Origin: Albidovulum sp.
Lineage (GTDB): Bacteria; Pseudomonadota; Alphaproteobacteria; Rhodobacterales; Rhodobacteraceae
Reading direction: 5' to 3'
DNA: 37,139 nucleotides
Assembly: GCF_008933605.1 (NCBI RefSeq)
Contig: NZ_WBUS01000016.1
Span: forward strand, 1 to 37,139
In this document: one piece after another, positions 9,648 to 18,054 of the stretch
Layout of the letters: each line of letters starts with the position of its first letter
Numbering within the stretch: the first letter of the stretch is position 1
Translations under genes and position numbers: made by a program
Notes under the pieces: generated by a model
Told to the model about the DNA's origin: nothing
Databases searched by the model: none
The model's input: only the letters and a program-made list of their open reading frames with translations

Positions 9648-10937
9648 ATGCGCAGCCTGAGCGAACGCACCCGACATACGATGTCCTCCGTCCTCGCTGG
9701 CGAGGGCGGGGGATGGCTGCGCCGTCTTGCCTTCGCCGGACCCGCGATCATTGCCTCGGTCGCCTACATGGACCCGGGAAACTACGCGACGAACATCCAG
9801 GCCGGGGCGGGCTACGGCTATGCGCTGCTGTGGGTCGTGCTTCTGGCCAACCTCATCGCCATGCTCTTCCAGGCGCTCTCGGCGCGGCTCGGGATCGTCA
9901 CCGGCAAGAACCTTGCCGAGCTGTGCCGCGACAGCTTCCCCCGGCCCGTCGTCTTGATCATGTGGGTGGTGAGCGAGGTGGCGGCGATGGCCACCGACCT
10001 CGCCGAATTCCTCGGCGGCGCGATCGGGCTGGCGCTTCTCTTCGGCCTGCCGCTGATGGCCGGCATGGCGATCACCGCGATCGTCACCTATGCGATCCTG
10101 ATCATGGAGCGGCAGGGATTCCGGCCGATGGAACTGATCATCGGCGCGCTGGTCGGCGTCATCGGGCTTTGCTACCTGGCCGAGATGCTGATCGCGCCGG
10201 TGGACTGGGGCGCGGCGGCGGCGGGGCTTTCCTCGCCCGCGCTGCCTGATGCGGCGGCGTTGACCATCGCCGTGGGGATCATCGGCGCCACCGTCATGCC
10301 CCACGCGATCTACCTGCATTCCGGCCTGACCCAGGGCCGCGCGCCGGTTCGCGGCGAGGCAGACCGGCGCAAGCTCCTGAGGTTTTCCAACACCGAGGTC
10401 GTGCTGGCACTTGCCGTGGCAGGCATGGTCAACATGGCGATGGTGATGATGGCGGCCTCGGCCTTCCACCAGGGGCATACCGACGTCGCCGAGATCGAGA
10501 CCGCCTATCACACGCTGACGCCCTTGCTGGGCGCGGCGGCGGCGGGGATATTCCTCGCCTCGCTCATCGCCTCGGGCATTTCAAGCTCGGTCGTCGGCAC
10601 GATGGCAGGGCAGATGATCATGCAGGGCTTCCTGCGCGTGCGCGTGCCGATCTGGGTCCGCCGGCTGGTCACGATGCTGCCCGCCTTTGCAGTCGTCGCC
10701 GCCGGTGTCAACGCGACCGACGCGCTGGTGCTTAGCCAGGTCGTGCTGTCGATCGCGCTGCCGGTGCCGATGATCGCGCTGCTGATCTTTTCCACCCGGC
10801 GCGAGATCATGGGGGACTATGCCGTCGGGCCGGTGGTCAGGGTTCTCGCGGGTCTGGGAACGGTCGCCGTGCTCGGGCTGAACTTCGTGCTGCTTGCGGC
10901 ATTCTTCGGCCTGCCGGTGCCCTTCCTGGCGGGCTGA
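9648..10937 (+). CDS. mntH: Nramp family divalent metal transporter MntH
   Basis: A 429-residue inner-membrane transporter that imports Mn(II) with protons. The Nramp signatures are clear: the TM1 motif in SVAYMDPGNYATNIQAG, whose Asp, Gly and Asn coordinate metal, and the TM6 motif GATVMPHAIYLHSGLTQG. About 11 hydrophobic helices are visible. The frame is open back to a TTG at 9582, but that overlaps the putative promoter. The ATG at 9648 is chosen and an ATG at 9681 (MSSVLAGEGG) is an alternative; neither has a strong Shine-Dalgarno site. Divergence from mntR makes manganese the likely physiological ion. Confidence 0.93.
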   Translation: MRSLSERTRHTMSSVLAGEGGGWLRRLAFAGPAIIASVAYMDPGNYATNIQAGAGYGYALLWVVLLANLIAMLFQALSARLGIVTGKNLAELCRDSFPRPVVLIMWVVSEVAAMATDLAEFLGGAIGLALLFGLPLMAGMAITAIVTYAILIMERQGFRPMELIIGALVGVIGLCYLAEMLIAPVDWGAAAAGLSSPALPDAAALTIAVGIIGATVMPHAIYLHSGLTQGRAPVRGEADRRKLLRFSNTEVVLALAVAGMVNMAMVMMAASAFHQGHTDVAEIETAYHTLTPLLGAAAAGIFLASLIASGISSSVVGTMAGQMIMQGFLRVRVPIWVRRLVTMLPAFAVVAAGVNATDALVLSQVVLSIALPVPMIALLIFSTRREIMGDYAVGPVVRVLAGLGTVAVLGLNFVLLAAFFGLPVPFLAG

Positions 10938-10944
10938 AGCCCGC
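10929..10944 (+). terminator. Hairpin whose loop carries the mntH stop codon
   Basis: Perfect 6-bp stem GCGGGC/GCCCGC with loop TGAA; the TGA at 10935-10937 is the mntH stop. No T-run follows. It could shape termination or protect the mRNA end. Confidence 0.35.
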
Positions 10945-11025
10945 GGCGCGGCGATTTGATCCGCGACAAGGCCACGGGTGGCCGGATATGGTTGTGTCGT
11001 CCGTGTCAGGAAGGGAAGTGCCGTC

Positions 11026-11349
11026 ATGCCGGAACTCGAGATATCGCCCGCCAGCGTCGTGCAGGTGATCCTGCTTGCCCGGGAAGGGAACGCAGCCGAG
11101 GCCGAGTTGCGCGAGTTCATCGCCGCCATGGCCGACGACAAGCAGGCGCAGCTGACCGCAATCGCCTGGATCGGCCGCGGCGCCTTCGAGCCCGAGGAGT
11201 TCGACGAGGCGGTGGCCACGGCGACGACCGCGGCCACGACGCCGACCGAGGATTACCTGATGGGGATGCCGCATCTCGCGGAAAACCTCGAGGCGGGGCT
11301 GGAGGCGCTGGGAGTCGACGTGACCGGCGAGGAAGAGGATCTGCTCTGA
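11026..11349 (+). CDS. DUF3775 domain protein
   Basis: A 107-residue acidic protein. ELEISPASVVQVILLARE, the LREFIAAMADDKQAQLTAIAWIGRG block and the end TEDYLMGMPHLAENLEAGLEALG match the pattern I recall for the DUF3775 family, which is widespread in alphaproteobacteria and has no known function. The ATG at 11026 has AAGGGAAG about 8 nt ahead and is preferred over upstream in-frame starts. There are no membrane segments or cysteines. It lies between mntH and trxC on the same strand, 88 bp after mntH, but appears to be its own unit. Confidence 0.75.
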   Translation: MPELEISPASVVQVILLAREGNAAEAELREFIAAMADDKQAQLTAIAWIGRGAFEPEEFDEAVATATTAATTPTEDYLMGMPHLAENLEAGLEALGVDVTGEEEDLL

Positions 11350-11386
11350 GCCGACGCTCCTTGAAAGCCGAGGCCTTCCTCCAAAT

Positions 11387-11406
11387 ATATTCCTCAAACA
11401 GAATAT
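11387..11406. promoter_or_regulatory. Palindromic operator candidate upstream of trxC
   Basis: Perfect inverted repeat ATATTC-N8-GAATAT, centred 25 nt before the trxC start. A possible -35 TTGAAA is at 11361-11366, and the AT-rich TATATT at 11386-11391 overlaps the left half-site. It does not look like the four-part OxyR site, so a different redox or stress regulator is likely. Confidence 0.5.
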
Positions 11407-11421
11407 GACTGGAAGGCCCAT

Positions 11422-11856
11422 ATGTCCGACACCCTGAAACTGGTCTGCGAGACCTGCGGTCAGGCGAACCGCATTCCGGCCGGGCGGCTTGCGGATGGCC
11501 CGAAGTGCGGCTCCTGCGGCGATCCGCTCGTGACGGGCAAGGTCGCCGAGCTCGACATCGCCACCCACGACAAGGCGACGCGGGGCGACGAGTTGCCGCT
11601 TGTCGTCGACTACTGGGCGCCATGGTGCGGGCCGTGCCGGATGATGGCGCCGGAACTCGCCAAGGCCGCCGGGGCGCTGAAGGGCCGGGCAAGGTTCGCC
11701 AAGATCAACACCGAGGATTTCCCCGCCGTGTCGCAGCGGCTGGGCATTCGCGGCATCCCGCTTCTGGTGCTCTGGAAAAGCGGACACGAGATCGCGCGAC
11801 TGCCGGGTGCCCGGCCGGCGGCAGAGATCGAGGGATTCGTCCGATCACATCTCTGA
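11422..11856 (+). CDS. trxC: Thioredoxin 2 with N-terminal zinc ribbon
   Basis: A 144-residue TrxC-type thioredoxin. The N-terminus has two CxxC pairs (Cys9-Cys12 and Cys29-Cys32) forming the zinc ribbon, then a thioredoxin domain with the active site WCGPC at residues 68-72 and the cis-proline in GIRGIPLLVLW. It reduces protein disulfides in the cytoplasm with thioredoxin reductase, and TrxC enzymes often act during oxidative stress. The start codon follows a palindrome at 11387-11406. The last 12 bp overlap the end of the convergent DUF2254 gene. Confidence 0.95.
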   Translation: MSDTLKLVCETCGQANRIPAGRLADGPKCGSCGDPLVTGKVAELDIATHDKATRGDELPLVVDYWAPWCGPCRMMAPELAKAAGALKGRARFAKINTEDFPAVSQRLGIRGIPLLVLWKSGHEIARLPGARPAAEIEGFVRSHL

Positions 11857-13131
11857 GTGGGGCGCGGCGCCCGTGTCTTCGCGCAGCGCGGCACTGAGCG
11901 CACGGATGCGCGCGCGGTCCTCTTCCAGCGGCAGGGCTATCGCGGCGCGTTCGGCGGCGCGTCTCGATGCCTCGCGGGCCGCCGCGGCGACGGCGGCATC
12001 GCCATGTCGGATCAGTGTCGCGAAGGCGCGTTGAAGCCGGGCCTGCACCTCGACCATGCCGGCGCCGTCGCGCGCGATGGGGTCGAAGCCGTCGGTCAGA
12101 AGCTCTGCGCCGGTTACCGCGGGTAGAAAGACCCGCGGGCAGCGTGGCGGTTCGGGCTCTGCGCTGGAGCCGGACAGCAACGCGGTCAGCCGGTCGATGA
12201 TGAAGATCGCGGTGCCGGGATCGTTGACGGCCGGCGACAGCGCGCGCTGAGCGATCTCCGACAGGACGATGACGCCGAAGCGGACATCCTGCTCGAAGGT
12301 GCGCGTTCGGTCGATGGTGAAGGCAGCGCGGAGCCCCTCAGCCTCGATTTGCCCGGAATGGAGGCAGAGCGTGTCGCCGTCGACGACGAAGCTGCCGATC
12401 ACCGCCGCGACGAAGACCTGCGCGCCGTCCGCGCCCGCGGCCAGGGCGTCGAGCGCACCGATGTCGATATGCTGGACATAGCCGGAGCGCGGCGCACGCA
12501 CCGCGGTCCGTGCCGCGGCCGGAAGCGGTGCATCGGCCGGGGCAGGGCAGGCGCCGAGGGCCGGCCGCCGGTGCCAGTCCTCGATCGCCGGACGCATCGC
12601 GGCTTCGAGGCCGGCAACGGTGTCGGGAATGCTGCCGACCCGGGTCAAGTGCTCGATCCAGCCCAGCATGGCGATCACGACGAGGGCGAGGACCGCGATG
12701 GTGACGATCAGGATGACCGTGGACGAGGCCTGTTCGTAAAGCCCCGTGCGCAGCAGGACCTGGGCCGTCAGCGCATAGGTGAAGGCGCCCATGAAGGTGG
12801 CCAGGACCCGTTGCGTCATTGGGTCCTGCGAAACGAACTCATGCGCGCGCGGGGTGATGCCGCTGCTGATCGCCTGCCGGGTGGACATGATGACCCCAAG
12901 CGAGAAGGTCGTGACGGCGAGCATCGACGAGGACAGAACCGTGAGGATGTCGAGAACCGCATCGACATCGACCACATGGGTCAGCGCATCGGGCAGGGCC
13001 GGCGCGACCAGCCGGCTGAACAGGGCCGCCGCCAGCGCGAGCAGCGCGAAGGCCGTCGTCCGCACCCATATGCGACGCGACAGCTTGCGCAGCTGGAAGA
13101 GCGTTGTGGACACGAGGGACGGCGTCGGCAT
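11845..13131 (-). CDS. DUF2254 predicted membrane protein
   Basis: A 428-residue protein with four hydrophobic helices in the first 160 residues (about 24-44, 62-86, 110-130 and 137-157) and a long soluble C-terminal part. The block VTTFSLGVIMSTRQAISSGITPRA and the later SPAVNDPGTAIFIIDRL are hallmarks of the DUF2254 family. The function is unknown. The start MPTPSLVSTTLFQLRKL at 13131 is the only sensible one. It is convergent with trxC, sharing 12 bp of 3' coding sequence, and divergent from tRNA-Ala. Confidence 0.85.
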   Translation of the reverse strand: MPTPSLVSTTLFQLRKLSRRIWVRTTAFALLALAAALFSRLVAPALPDALTHVVDVDAVLDILTVLSSSMLAVTTFSLGVIMSTRQAISSGITPRAHEFVSQDPMTQRVLATFMGAFTYALTAQVLLRTGLYEQASSTVILIVTIAVLALVVIAMLGWIEHLTRVGSIPDTVAGLEAAMRPAIEDWHRRPALGACPAPADAPLPAAARTAVRAPRSGYVQHIDIGALDALAAGADGAQVFVAAVIGSFVVDGDTLCLHSGQIEAEGLRAAFTIDRTRTFEQDVRFGVIVLSEIAQRALSPAVNDPGTAIFIIDRLTALLSGSSAEPEPPRCPRVFLPAVTGAELLTDGFDPIARDGAGMVEVQARLQRAFATLIRHGDAAVAAAAREASRRAAERAAIALPLEEDRARIRALSAALREDTGAAPHSEM

Positions 13132-13203
13132 GAGGTCTAACCTATTGCGCGCAAACGGGTTGGATCAACTCGTCAAAAACGGCGCCCGACCGCAAGTGGC
13201 TTC

Positions 13204-13232
13204 TTGACACCGGATCGGATTTGTCCGAGATA
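13204..13232 (+). promoter_or_regulatory. Putative tRNA-Ala promoter
   Basis: A perfect -35 hexamer TTGACA at 13204-13209, with a weak -10 (GAGATA, 13227-13232) 17 bp downstream and 12 bp before the mature tRNA end. The -10 match is poor, so only the -35 is persuasive. Confidence 0.4.
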
Positions 13233-13244
13233 CCGCGCCGGTGC

Positions 13245-13320
<76 letters not shown>

Positions 13321-14009
13321 ATATCCGTCAGCTTCCGAAACTGTATTTATATCAATAGCTTGATCGCCCAAACGGGACAGGCTGCCGTTTGCCTCTGGCC
13401 CGGTGTTCCGACGAGTCCCTTTCTTGGCCGGAATCGCCACTCGAAGATCGTCAGTTCCCCGCCATACATTCAATCACATAGGCTGCCAGCGTGTGGGCAG
13501 AATGGATCACCAAACGGGCGTCGCGGGGCCGCAGCTCATTTTCTTTGATCTGGGTCTCAGTGCGCCCATGTGCGCTGCTTTTCTTGTTGCGAAGGAAGAT
13601 AGTGCCCCGGCGCGTGGTGTAGGAGGCTGCGAGTGACGCGATAAGTGACGCCGGCAATCAATATCGGAGTGTGTTTGATGATCGCTGAAAATCTCACCCA
13701 TGACGCCTATCAGTGGCGATGGGGTGCGCTCGGGCAATTCTTTCCCTCCGCGATTGACAGGGTCGGGCGATAAATGCTCGCCGAACAAGGCAAGGCCAAC
13801 GGAAACCTGGCAGCAAAATCCGGGCTCTGAGACTTGTCCGTCGGTGCCGCGCGACGAATGAGGTGTCTCCAGCCAATCGCCCAACGGTCCGTTCTGCGAC
13901 GGTAACTACAGTTCAAGCGTCCACTGATATGCGCCCGTCCCGCCGTTGCCAGGTCTGCGCCCGATCTGCCATGCTTGGGGTTGGGGGCACATGCCCCGGG
14001 CGGGGCGTC
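13321..14009. other. About 690 bp with no convincing gene, downstream of tRNA-Ala
   Basis: Base composition is visibly less GC-rich than in the neighbours and short frames are interrupted by many stops. The least poor candidate is a minus-strand frame from 13657 to 13451 (68 residues, TTG start). It has plausible codon use but no family I recognise and no ribosome-binding site. A 31-codon plus-strand ORF begins at 13678. The position just 3' of a tRNA suggests remains of an integrated element, but I found no second copy of the tRNA 3' end. The last part is the rpoN leader. Confidence 0.5.
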
Positions 14010-15323
14010 ATGACGGAACTTGGCTTTGGGATGAAGCAGCGCGGCGCCTTGGCGATGACGCCGGCGTTGCGACAGGCCATCGGGTTCCTGGCGCTCTCGA
14101 ATGCCGATCTTTCGGCCCGCCTCGCCGACCTTCAAGCCGCGGTCGCCGTTATCGTCGCCGCGAAGACCGTCCCGGGCGCGTGGCCGGCCCTGGTGCGCCA
14201 CGTCGATCCGCCGCCCGGCGACTCGGCGCGGCCGCATCGGCGGGAGCATCCGGCGCCGGGAGGGCTCGACACCGACCGTATCGCCGAAGCAGCACCGGGG
14301 CTGGTCGCCCATGTCGAAGCGCAGTTGCCGCTTCTGGTGCGGGCGGCCGCGGACCGGCCGGTCGCGGAAGCCTTCCTGCGCGCCCTCGAACCCAGTGGCT
14401 GGCTCGGCGCGTCCCTGGAGGAGGTCGCTGCGGAAGCCGGCTGCAGCCTGGTCCGAGCCGAAGCCGTGCTCCGCAAGCTGCAGGCCGCGGAGCCGGCCGG
14501 CCTCTTCGCGCGGTCGCTGGCCGAGTGCCTCGCCCTGCAGGCCGAGGACCGCGGCCTCGCGTCACCGGCGTTTTCGCTGCTGCTGCGGAACCTGCCGCTC
14601 CTGGCTGCGGGCAGGATGGATGCCCTTGAGGAAGCCTGCGTCTGCGGCGCGGCGGAGATTGCCGCGATGGTCCGTGCGCTCCGGCAGATGAACCCGAAAC
14701 CCGGTGCAGCCTTCGAGCAGGGCGCGCAGCCTATCCCGCGACCGCCGGATCTCGTCCTGCGGCGCGACGGTGCGGGCTGGCTCTTGGAGTTGAACGCGGA
14801 GACGACACCCTTGCTTCGCCTGTCCGCCGGAGCGGAGGCCGCGCCGGAGGCACTTCGCCAGGCGCGCGCCCTGACGCAGGCGCTGGAGCGGCGGCACGCG
14901 ACGGTCCTGTCGATCGCGGCCGAGCTGGTCGCACGCCAGGACGCGCACCTGCGTGATGCGGCCACCCCGCCCGCCGCCGCGACCATCAACGAGGTCGCAG
15001 CCTCGGTCGGTGTCCACCGCAGTACCGTCAGCCGCGTCACCGCGGCATTGACGATGGCTCTGCCGCGCCGCACGATCAGCCTGCGCGCGCTCATCTCGGC
15101 GCCCGCACCTGCGGCGCGGCGCACCGAGGATCCCCCGTCCGTGCAGGCGGTTCTGCAACGGATGCAGGCGATCGTCGCGGCCGAAGACCCCCTGCGGCCG
15201 CTGGCCGACGCGGAGATTGCCCGGCTTCTGCTTGCCGATGGCGCGGCACTGGCCAGGCGCACGGTCGTGAAATACCGCGGACTGGCCGGAATACCCCCGC
15301 GCGCCGAGCGCCGTCGGGCGTGA
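14010..15323 (+). CDS. rpoN: RNA polymerase sigma-54 factor (RpoN paralogue)
   Basis: A 437-residue sigma-54 factor. Region I is MKQRGALAMTPALRQAIGFLALSNADL, the activator-responsive segment. Region II is short and proline/arginine-rich rather than acidic. The core-binding domain follows, then the HTH TINEVAASVGVHRSTVSRVTA, and the RpoN box ARRTVVKYR at about residues 415-423, with one change from the usual ARRTVAKYR. The ATG at 14010 gives a normal region I; the longer frame from 13863 does not. The sigma factor recognises -24/-12 promoters and needs an AAA+ activator. Immediately downstream are a -24/-12 promoter and, seven genes on, such an activator, which argues for a dedicated paralogue rather than the housekeeping nitrogen sigma factor. 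Confidence 0.93.
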   Translation: MTELGFGMKQRGALAMTPALRQAIGFLALSNADLSARLADLQAAVAVIVAAKTVPGAWPALVRHVDPPPGDSARPHRREHPAPGGLDTDRIAEAAPGLVAHVEAQLPLLVRAAADRPVAEAFLRALEPSGWLGASLEEVAAEAGCSLVRAEAVLRKLQAAEPAGLFARSLAECLALQAEDRGLASPAFSLLLRNLPLLAAGRMDALEEACVCGAAEIAAMVRALRQMNPKPGAAFEQGAQPIPRPPDLVLRRDGAGWLLELNAETTPLLRLSAGAEAAPEALRQARALTQALERRHATVLSIAAELVARQDAHLRDAATPPAAATINEVAASVGVHRSTVSRVTAALTMALPRRTISLRALISAPAPAARRTEDPPSVQAVLQRMQAIVAAEDPLRPLADAEIARLLLADGAALARRTVVKYRGLAGIPPRAERRRA

Positions 15324-15390
15324 GGCGCAAACATTCCTGCGTGAAACCCGCGCAATGACTCGCGATGGTCGTCCGCGCGGGCAAGATGGG

Positions 15391-15416
15391 CTGGCACGTC
15401 TTGTGCATGAGAAAGG
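15391..15416 (+). promoter_or_regulatory. Sigma-54 (-24/-12) promoter of the importer operon
   Basis: TGGCACG at 15392-15398 (GG at 15393-15394) and GTGCAT with GC at 15405-15406, giving the required GG-N10-GC spacing. The start site would be near 15418, about 60 bp before the first gene. The element is 21 of 26 identical to the one at 23072-23097. The -12 part begins with G rather than the usual TT. Confidence 0.88.
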
Positions 15417-15478
15417 ATGTCCGGACCAACAAGGACTGATGCACCCGTTCCCGGGGCCGATCCAAAGGGAGATACCGA

Positions 15479-17020
15479 ATGAAAGCACTGCCGCGCCTTC
15501 TGATGGCCACCGCGCTGGCCGCCTGTCCCGCCGTCATTCCCGCCGCCGTTGGTGCCGCGGACCTTGTCGTCGGCTTCACCCTCGACGCCGACACGCTGGA
15601 TCCCGCGAACCACCGCAAGCGCGAGACCGAGACAATCATCCGCAACATGTACGACGGGCTTCTGACCCGCGACCCGGACATGCTGGTCGTCCCCGAGATC
15701 GCCGAGTCGATGACCCAGGTCTCGGCGACCGAATACGACTTCAAGATCCGCTCGGGCATCAAGTTCCACGACGGAAGCGATCTCACCGCCGAGGATGTGA
15801 AGTTCACGCTCGATCGGGTCGTAATGGAGAATGGCATGGGCGACGGGATGACGAGCCCGCGCCAGGGCCTCATGGGGCCGGTCGCCTCGGTCACCGTGGC
15901 GGCGCCCGACACCGTGCGCATCACGCTGAAGGAGCCCTGGCCGATCCTGCCCGCGATGCTGCCCAACCAGCAGATCGTCTCCAAGGCCTGGGTCGAGAAG
16001 ATGGGCAACGAGGGCGTGGCCACGGCCGAGAACGGCACCGGCCCGTTCAAGCTGGTCGAATGGCGCAAGGGCGACGCCGTCATCATGGAGCGGTTCGACG
16101 ACTACTACGGCGGCGCCACGGACATCCCGCCGGTGGGCAAGGCCTGCGTGGACCGGGTGATCTTCAAGATCATTCCCGAAAGCGCGAGCCGCGTTGCGGC
16201 GCTTCTCGCCGGTGAGGTGCACATCATCAACGAACTGCCCGCCTTCTCCATCGCCCAGGTCGAGGCGAACGAGGGGACGCAGGTCATGACGGTCAACGGC
16301 ACCCGCAGCTTCTTCATCGCGATGAACATGGAGGGCGAGCTTTTCGATGACCTGAAGGTGCGTCAGGCGGCCGCGATGGCCATCGACAAGGGCCTGATCA
16401 TCGACAAGATTCTCGCCGGGAACGCGGCGCCGATCGACGGCATTCTCTCGCCCGACGCCTTTGGCGCGAGCGAGCTCCCGAAGGTGGGCTTCGACCCGGA
16501 GAAGGCCAAGGCGCTTCTGGCAGAGGCGGGCTTCCCGGACGGGATCGACGTGACCATGGATACGGAGGCCGCCTTCAAGGACACCGCGGAGGCCATCGCT
16601 TCCATGCTCACCAAGGCGGGCATCCGGACCACCGTCGCCGTGGGCGAGGGCGCGCAACTGTCCGACAAGTGGCGCACCAAGGGCGCGCCCAAGACGGGTG
16701 ACATGTACTTCACCAGCTGGGGCAACGGCTCGCTCGATCCCTTCGACATCTTCACGCCGACGCATCGCACCAACGACCGCGGCAACTCGGCCGGCTACGC
16801 CAACCCGGAACTGGACAAGATCCTGGATGCCGCGGCGGTCGAGATGGATGTCGAGAAACGGCGTGGGATGTACCACGATGCCGAGATGATGATCACGGCG
16901 GACCAGCCCTACATCTACCTCTGGGTGCCGCAGGACATCTACGGCGTATCGAAGAAGGTGACGGGCTGGAAGCCGAGTGCCGACAGCCGAATTAACCTGC
17001 ATGACGCCTGCCTGAACTGA
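15479..17020 (+). CDS. ABC transporter substrate-binding protein, family 5 (Dpp/Opp type)
   Basis: A 513-residue SBP_bac_5 protein. After a signal sequence (charged n-region MKALPR, hydrophobic LLMATALAA, likely cut near AVGA) the mature start DLVVGFTLDADTLDPANHR and YDFKIRSGIKFHDGSDLTAEDV are diagnostic of the family. LAAC at residues 13-16 also resembles a lipobox, so a lipoprotein cannot be excluded. The family binds peptides, nickel chelates, opines or other small solutes; the ligand is not readable. The start ATG has AAAGGGAGA upstream. It is the first gene of an operon under the -24/-12 promoter at 15391, followed by permeases, ATPases and a C45 hydrolase. Confidence 0.92.
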   Translation: MKALPRLLMATALAACPAVIPAAVGAADLVVGFTLDADTLDPANHRKRETETIIRNMYDGLLTRDPDMLVVPEIAESMTQVSATEYDFKIRSGIKFHDGSDLTAEDVKFTLDRVVMENGMGDGMTSPRQGLMGPVASVTVAAPDTVRITLKEPWPILPAMLPNQQIVSKAWVEKMGNEGVATAENGTGPFKLVEWRKGDAVIMERFDDYYGGATDIPPVGKACVDRVIFKIIPESASRVAALLAGEVHIINELPAFSIAQVEANEGTQVMTVNGTRSFFIAMNMEGELFDDLKVRQAAAMAIDKGLIIDKILAGNAAPIDGILSPDAFGASELPKVGFDPEKAKALLAEAGFPDGIDVTMDTEAAFKDTAEAIASMLTKAGIRTTVAVGEGAQLSDKWRTKGAPKTGDMYFTSWGNGSLDPFDIFTPTHRTNDRGNSAGYANPELDKILDAAAVEMDVEKRRGMYHDAEMMITADQPYIYLWVPQDIYGVSKKVTGWKPSADSRINLHDACLN

Positions 17021-17046
17021 CGCCGGCACCTGGGGAGGAAACGGGG

Positions 17047-18054
17047 ATGAGCCTGGGAAAGCTGCTGGAGCGGATCATCCAGCTCATCCCCGTGCTGCTC
17101 GGCGTCAGCCTGATCGTCTTCGTGATGATGGCGCTGACGCCGGGCGATCCGGTGCAGATCATGGTCGGCGAGCAGTCGATCACACCGGAACAGGAGGCCG
17201 AGTTGCGCCGCAACCTCGGGCTCGACCGGCCGATGGTGGAACGGTTCTTCATCTTCCTTGCGAATGCGGTGCAGTTCGACTTCGGCAACAGCTTCTATCA
17301 CGGCCGCCCGGTGGCAGACGTGATCGCCGAGCGCCTGCCCGCAACGATCGAACTGAGCCTCGTGGCGCTGGTCGTGGCGCTTGCCACGGCCATCCCGCTC
17401 GGGGTGGTTGCGGCCATCCGCAAGAACTCGGTACTCGACCGGGTGGCGACCGTGGGCTCCCTCCTCGGCGTGTCGCTGCCGGGGTTCTGGTTCGGCATCC
17501 TGCTCATCATGCTCTTTGCCGTCCACATGCAGATCCTGCCCGTCTCGGGCCGGATCGGCTATGACAACGAGGTTGCGGCCGTCACCGGGTTCCTGTTGAT
17601 CGACACGCTCCTGGCGGGCGACATCGGCGCCTTCGGCGATGCCCTGCGCCACCTCCTCCTGCCTGCGATCACCCTCGGCCTGCCGATGACGGCGATCCTC
17701 ATGCGCGTCACCCGCAGCTCCATGCTGGAGGTGATGCGGCAGGACTATGTCACCTTCGCGGAAGCCAAGGGCCTGCCGCGCCGCCGCGTGCTCTACCGCC
17801 ACGCGTTGAAGAACGCACTGATCCCTACCGTCTCGGTGGCCGCGATCGAGACGGGCAGCCTCCTCGGCGGCAACATGATCGTGGAGACGGTATTCGGCTG
17901 GCCGGGCCTCGGGCGGCTGGTGGTGGAAAGCATCTTCCTGCGCAACTACCCGCTGATCCAGGCTGCGGTGCTTCTCTATGCGGTCACCTACGTTGTGCTC
18001 AACTTCCTCGCCGACATCCTCTACACCGTCCTCAATCCGAGGGTGAAGCTGTGA
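17047..18054 (+). CDS. ABC transporter permease, DppB/OppB type
   Basis: A 335-residue inner-membrane permease with the DppB layout: first helix IIQLIPVLLGVSLIVFVMMALTPGDP, a periplasmic region, then five helices. The cytoplasmic EAA loop is FAEAKGLPRRRVLYRHALKNAL, which contacts the ATPases. VFGWPGLGRLVVESIFLRNYPLIQ is a family signature. It follows the binding-protein gene by 26 bp and overlaps the next permease by 4 nt (GTGA), so the two are translationally coupled. The substrate is not deducible. Confidence 0.93.
   Translation: MSLGKLLERIIQLIPVLLGVSLIVFVMMALTPGDPVQIMVGEQSITPEQEAELRRNLGLDRPMVERFFIFLANAVQFDFGNSFYHGRPVADVIAERLPATIELSLVALVVALATAIPLGVVAAIRKNSVLDRVATVGSLLGVSLPGFWFGILLIMLFAVHMQILPVSGRIGYDNEVAAVTGFLLIDTLLAGDIGAFGDALRHLLLPAITLGLPMTAILMRVTRSSMLEVMRQDYVTFAEAKGLPRRRVLYRHALKNALIPTVSVAAIETGSLLGGNMIVETVFGWPGLGRLVVESIFLRNYPLIQAAVLLYAVTYVVLNFLADILYTVLNPRVKL

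Noticed and set aside
10405..10420. TGGCAC inside mntH resembling a -24 element
   Set aside because: The base pair at the required GC position is GG, so the -12 element is absent, and it lies within a coding region.
13451..13657. 68-codon minus-strand frame as a gene
   Set aside because: TTG start, no ribosome-binding site, no recognised family; kept only as a note in the gap description.
14132..17029. 965-codon minus-strand frame over rpoN and the binding-protein gene
   Set aside because: It spans two real genes on the other strand and its promoter; no family features and extreme composition.
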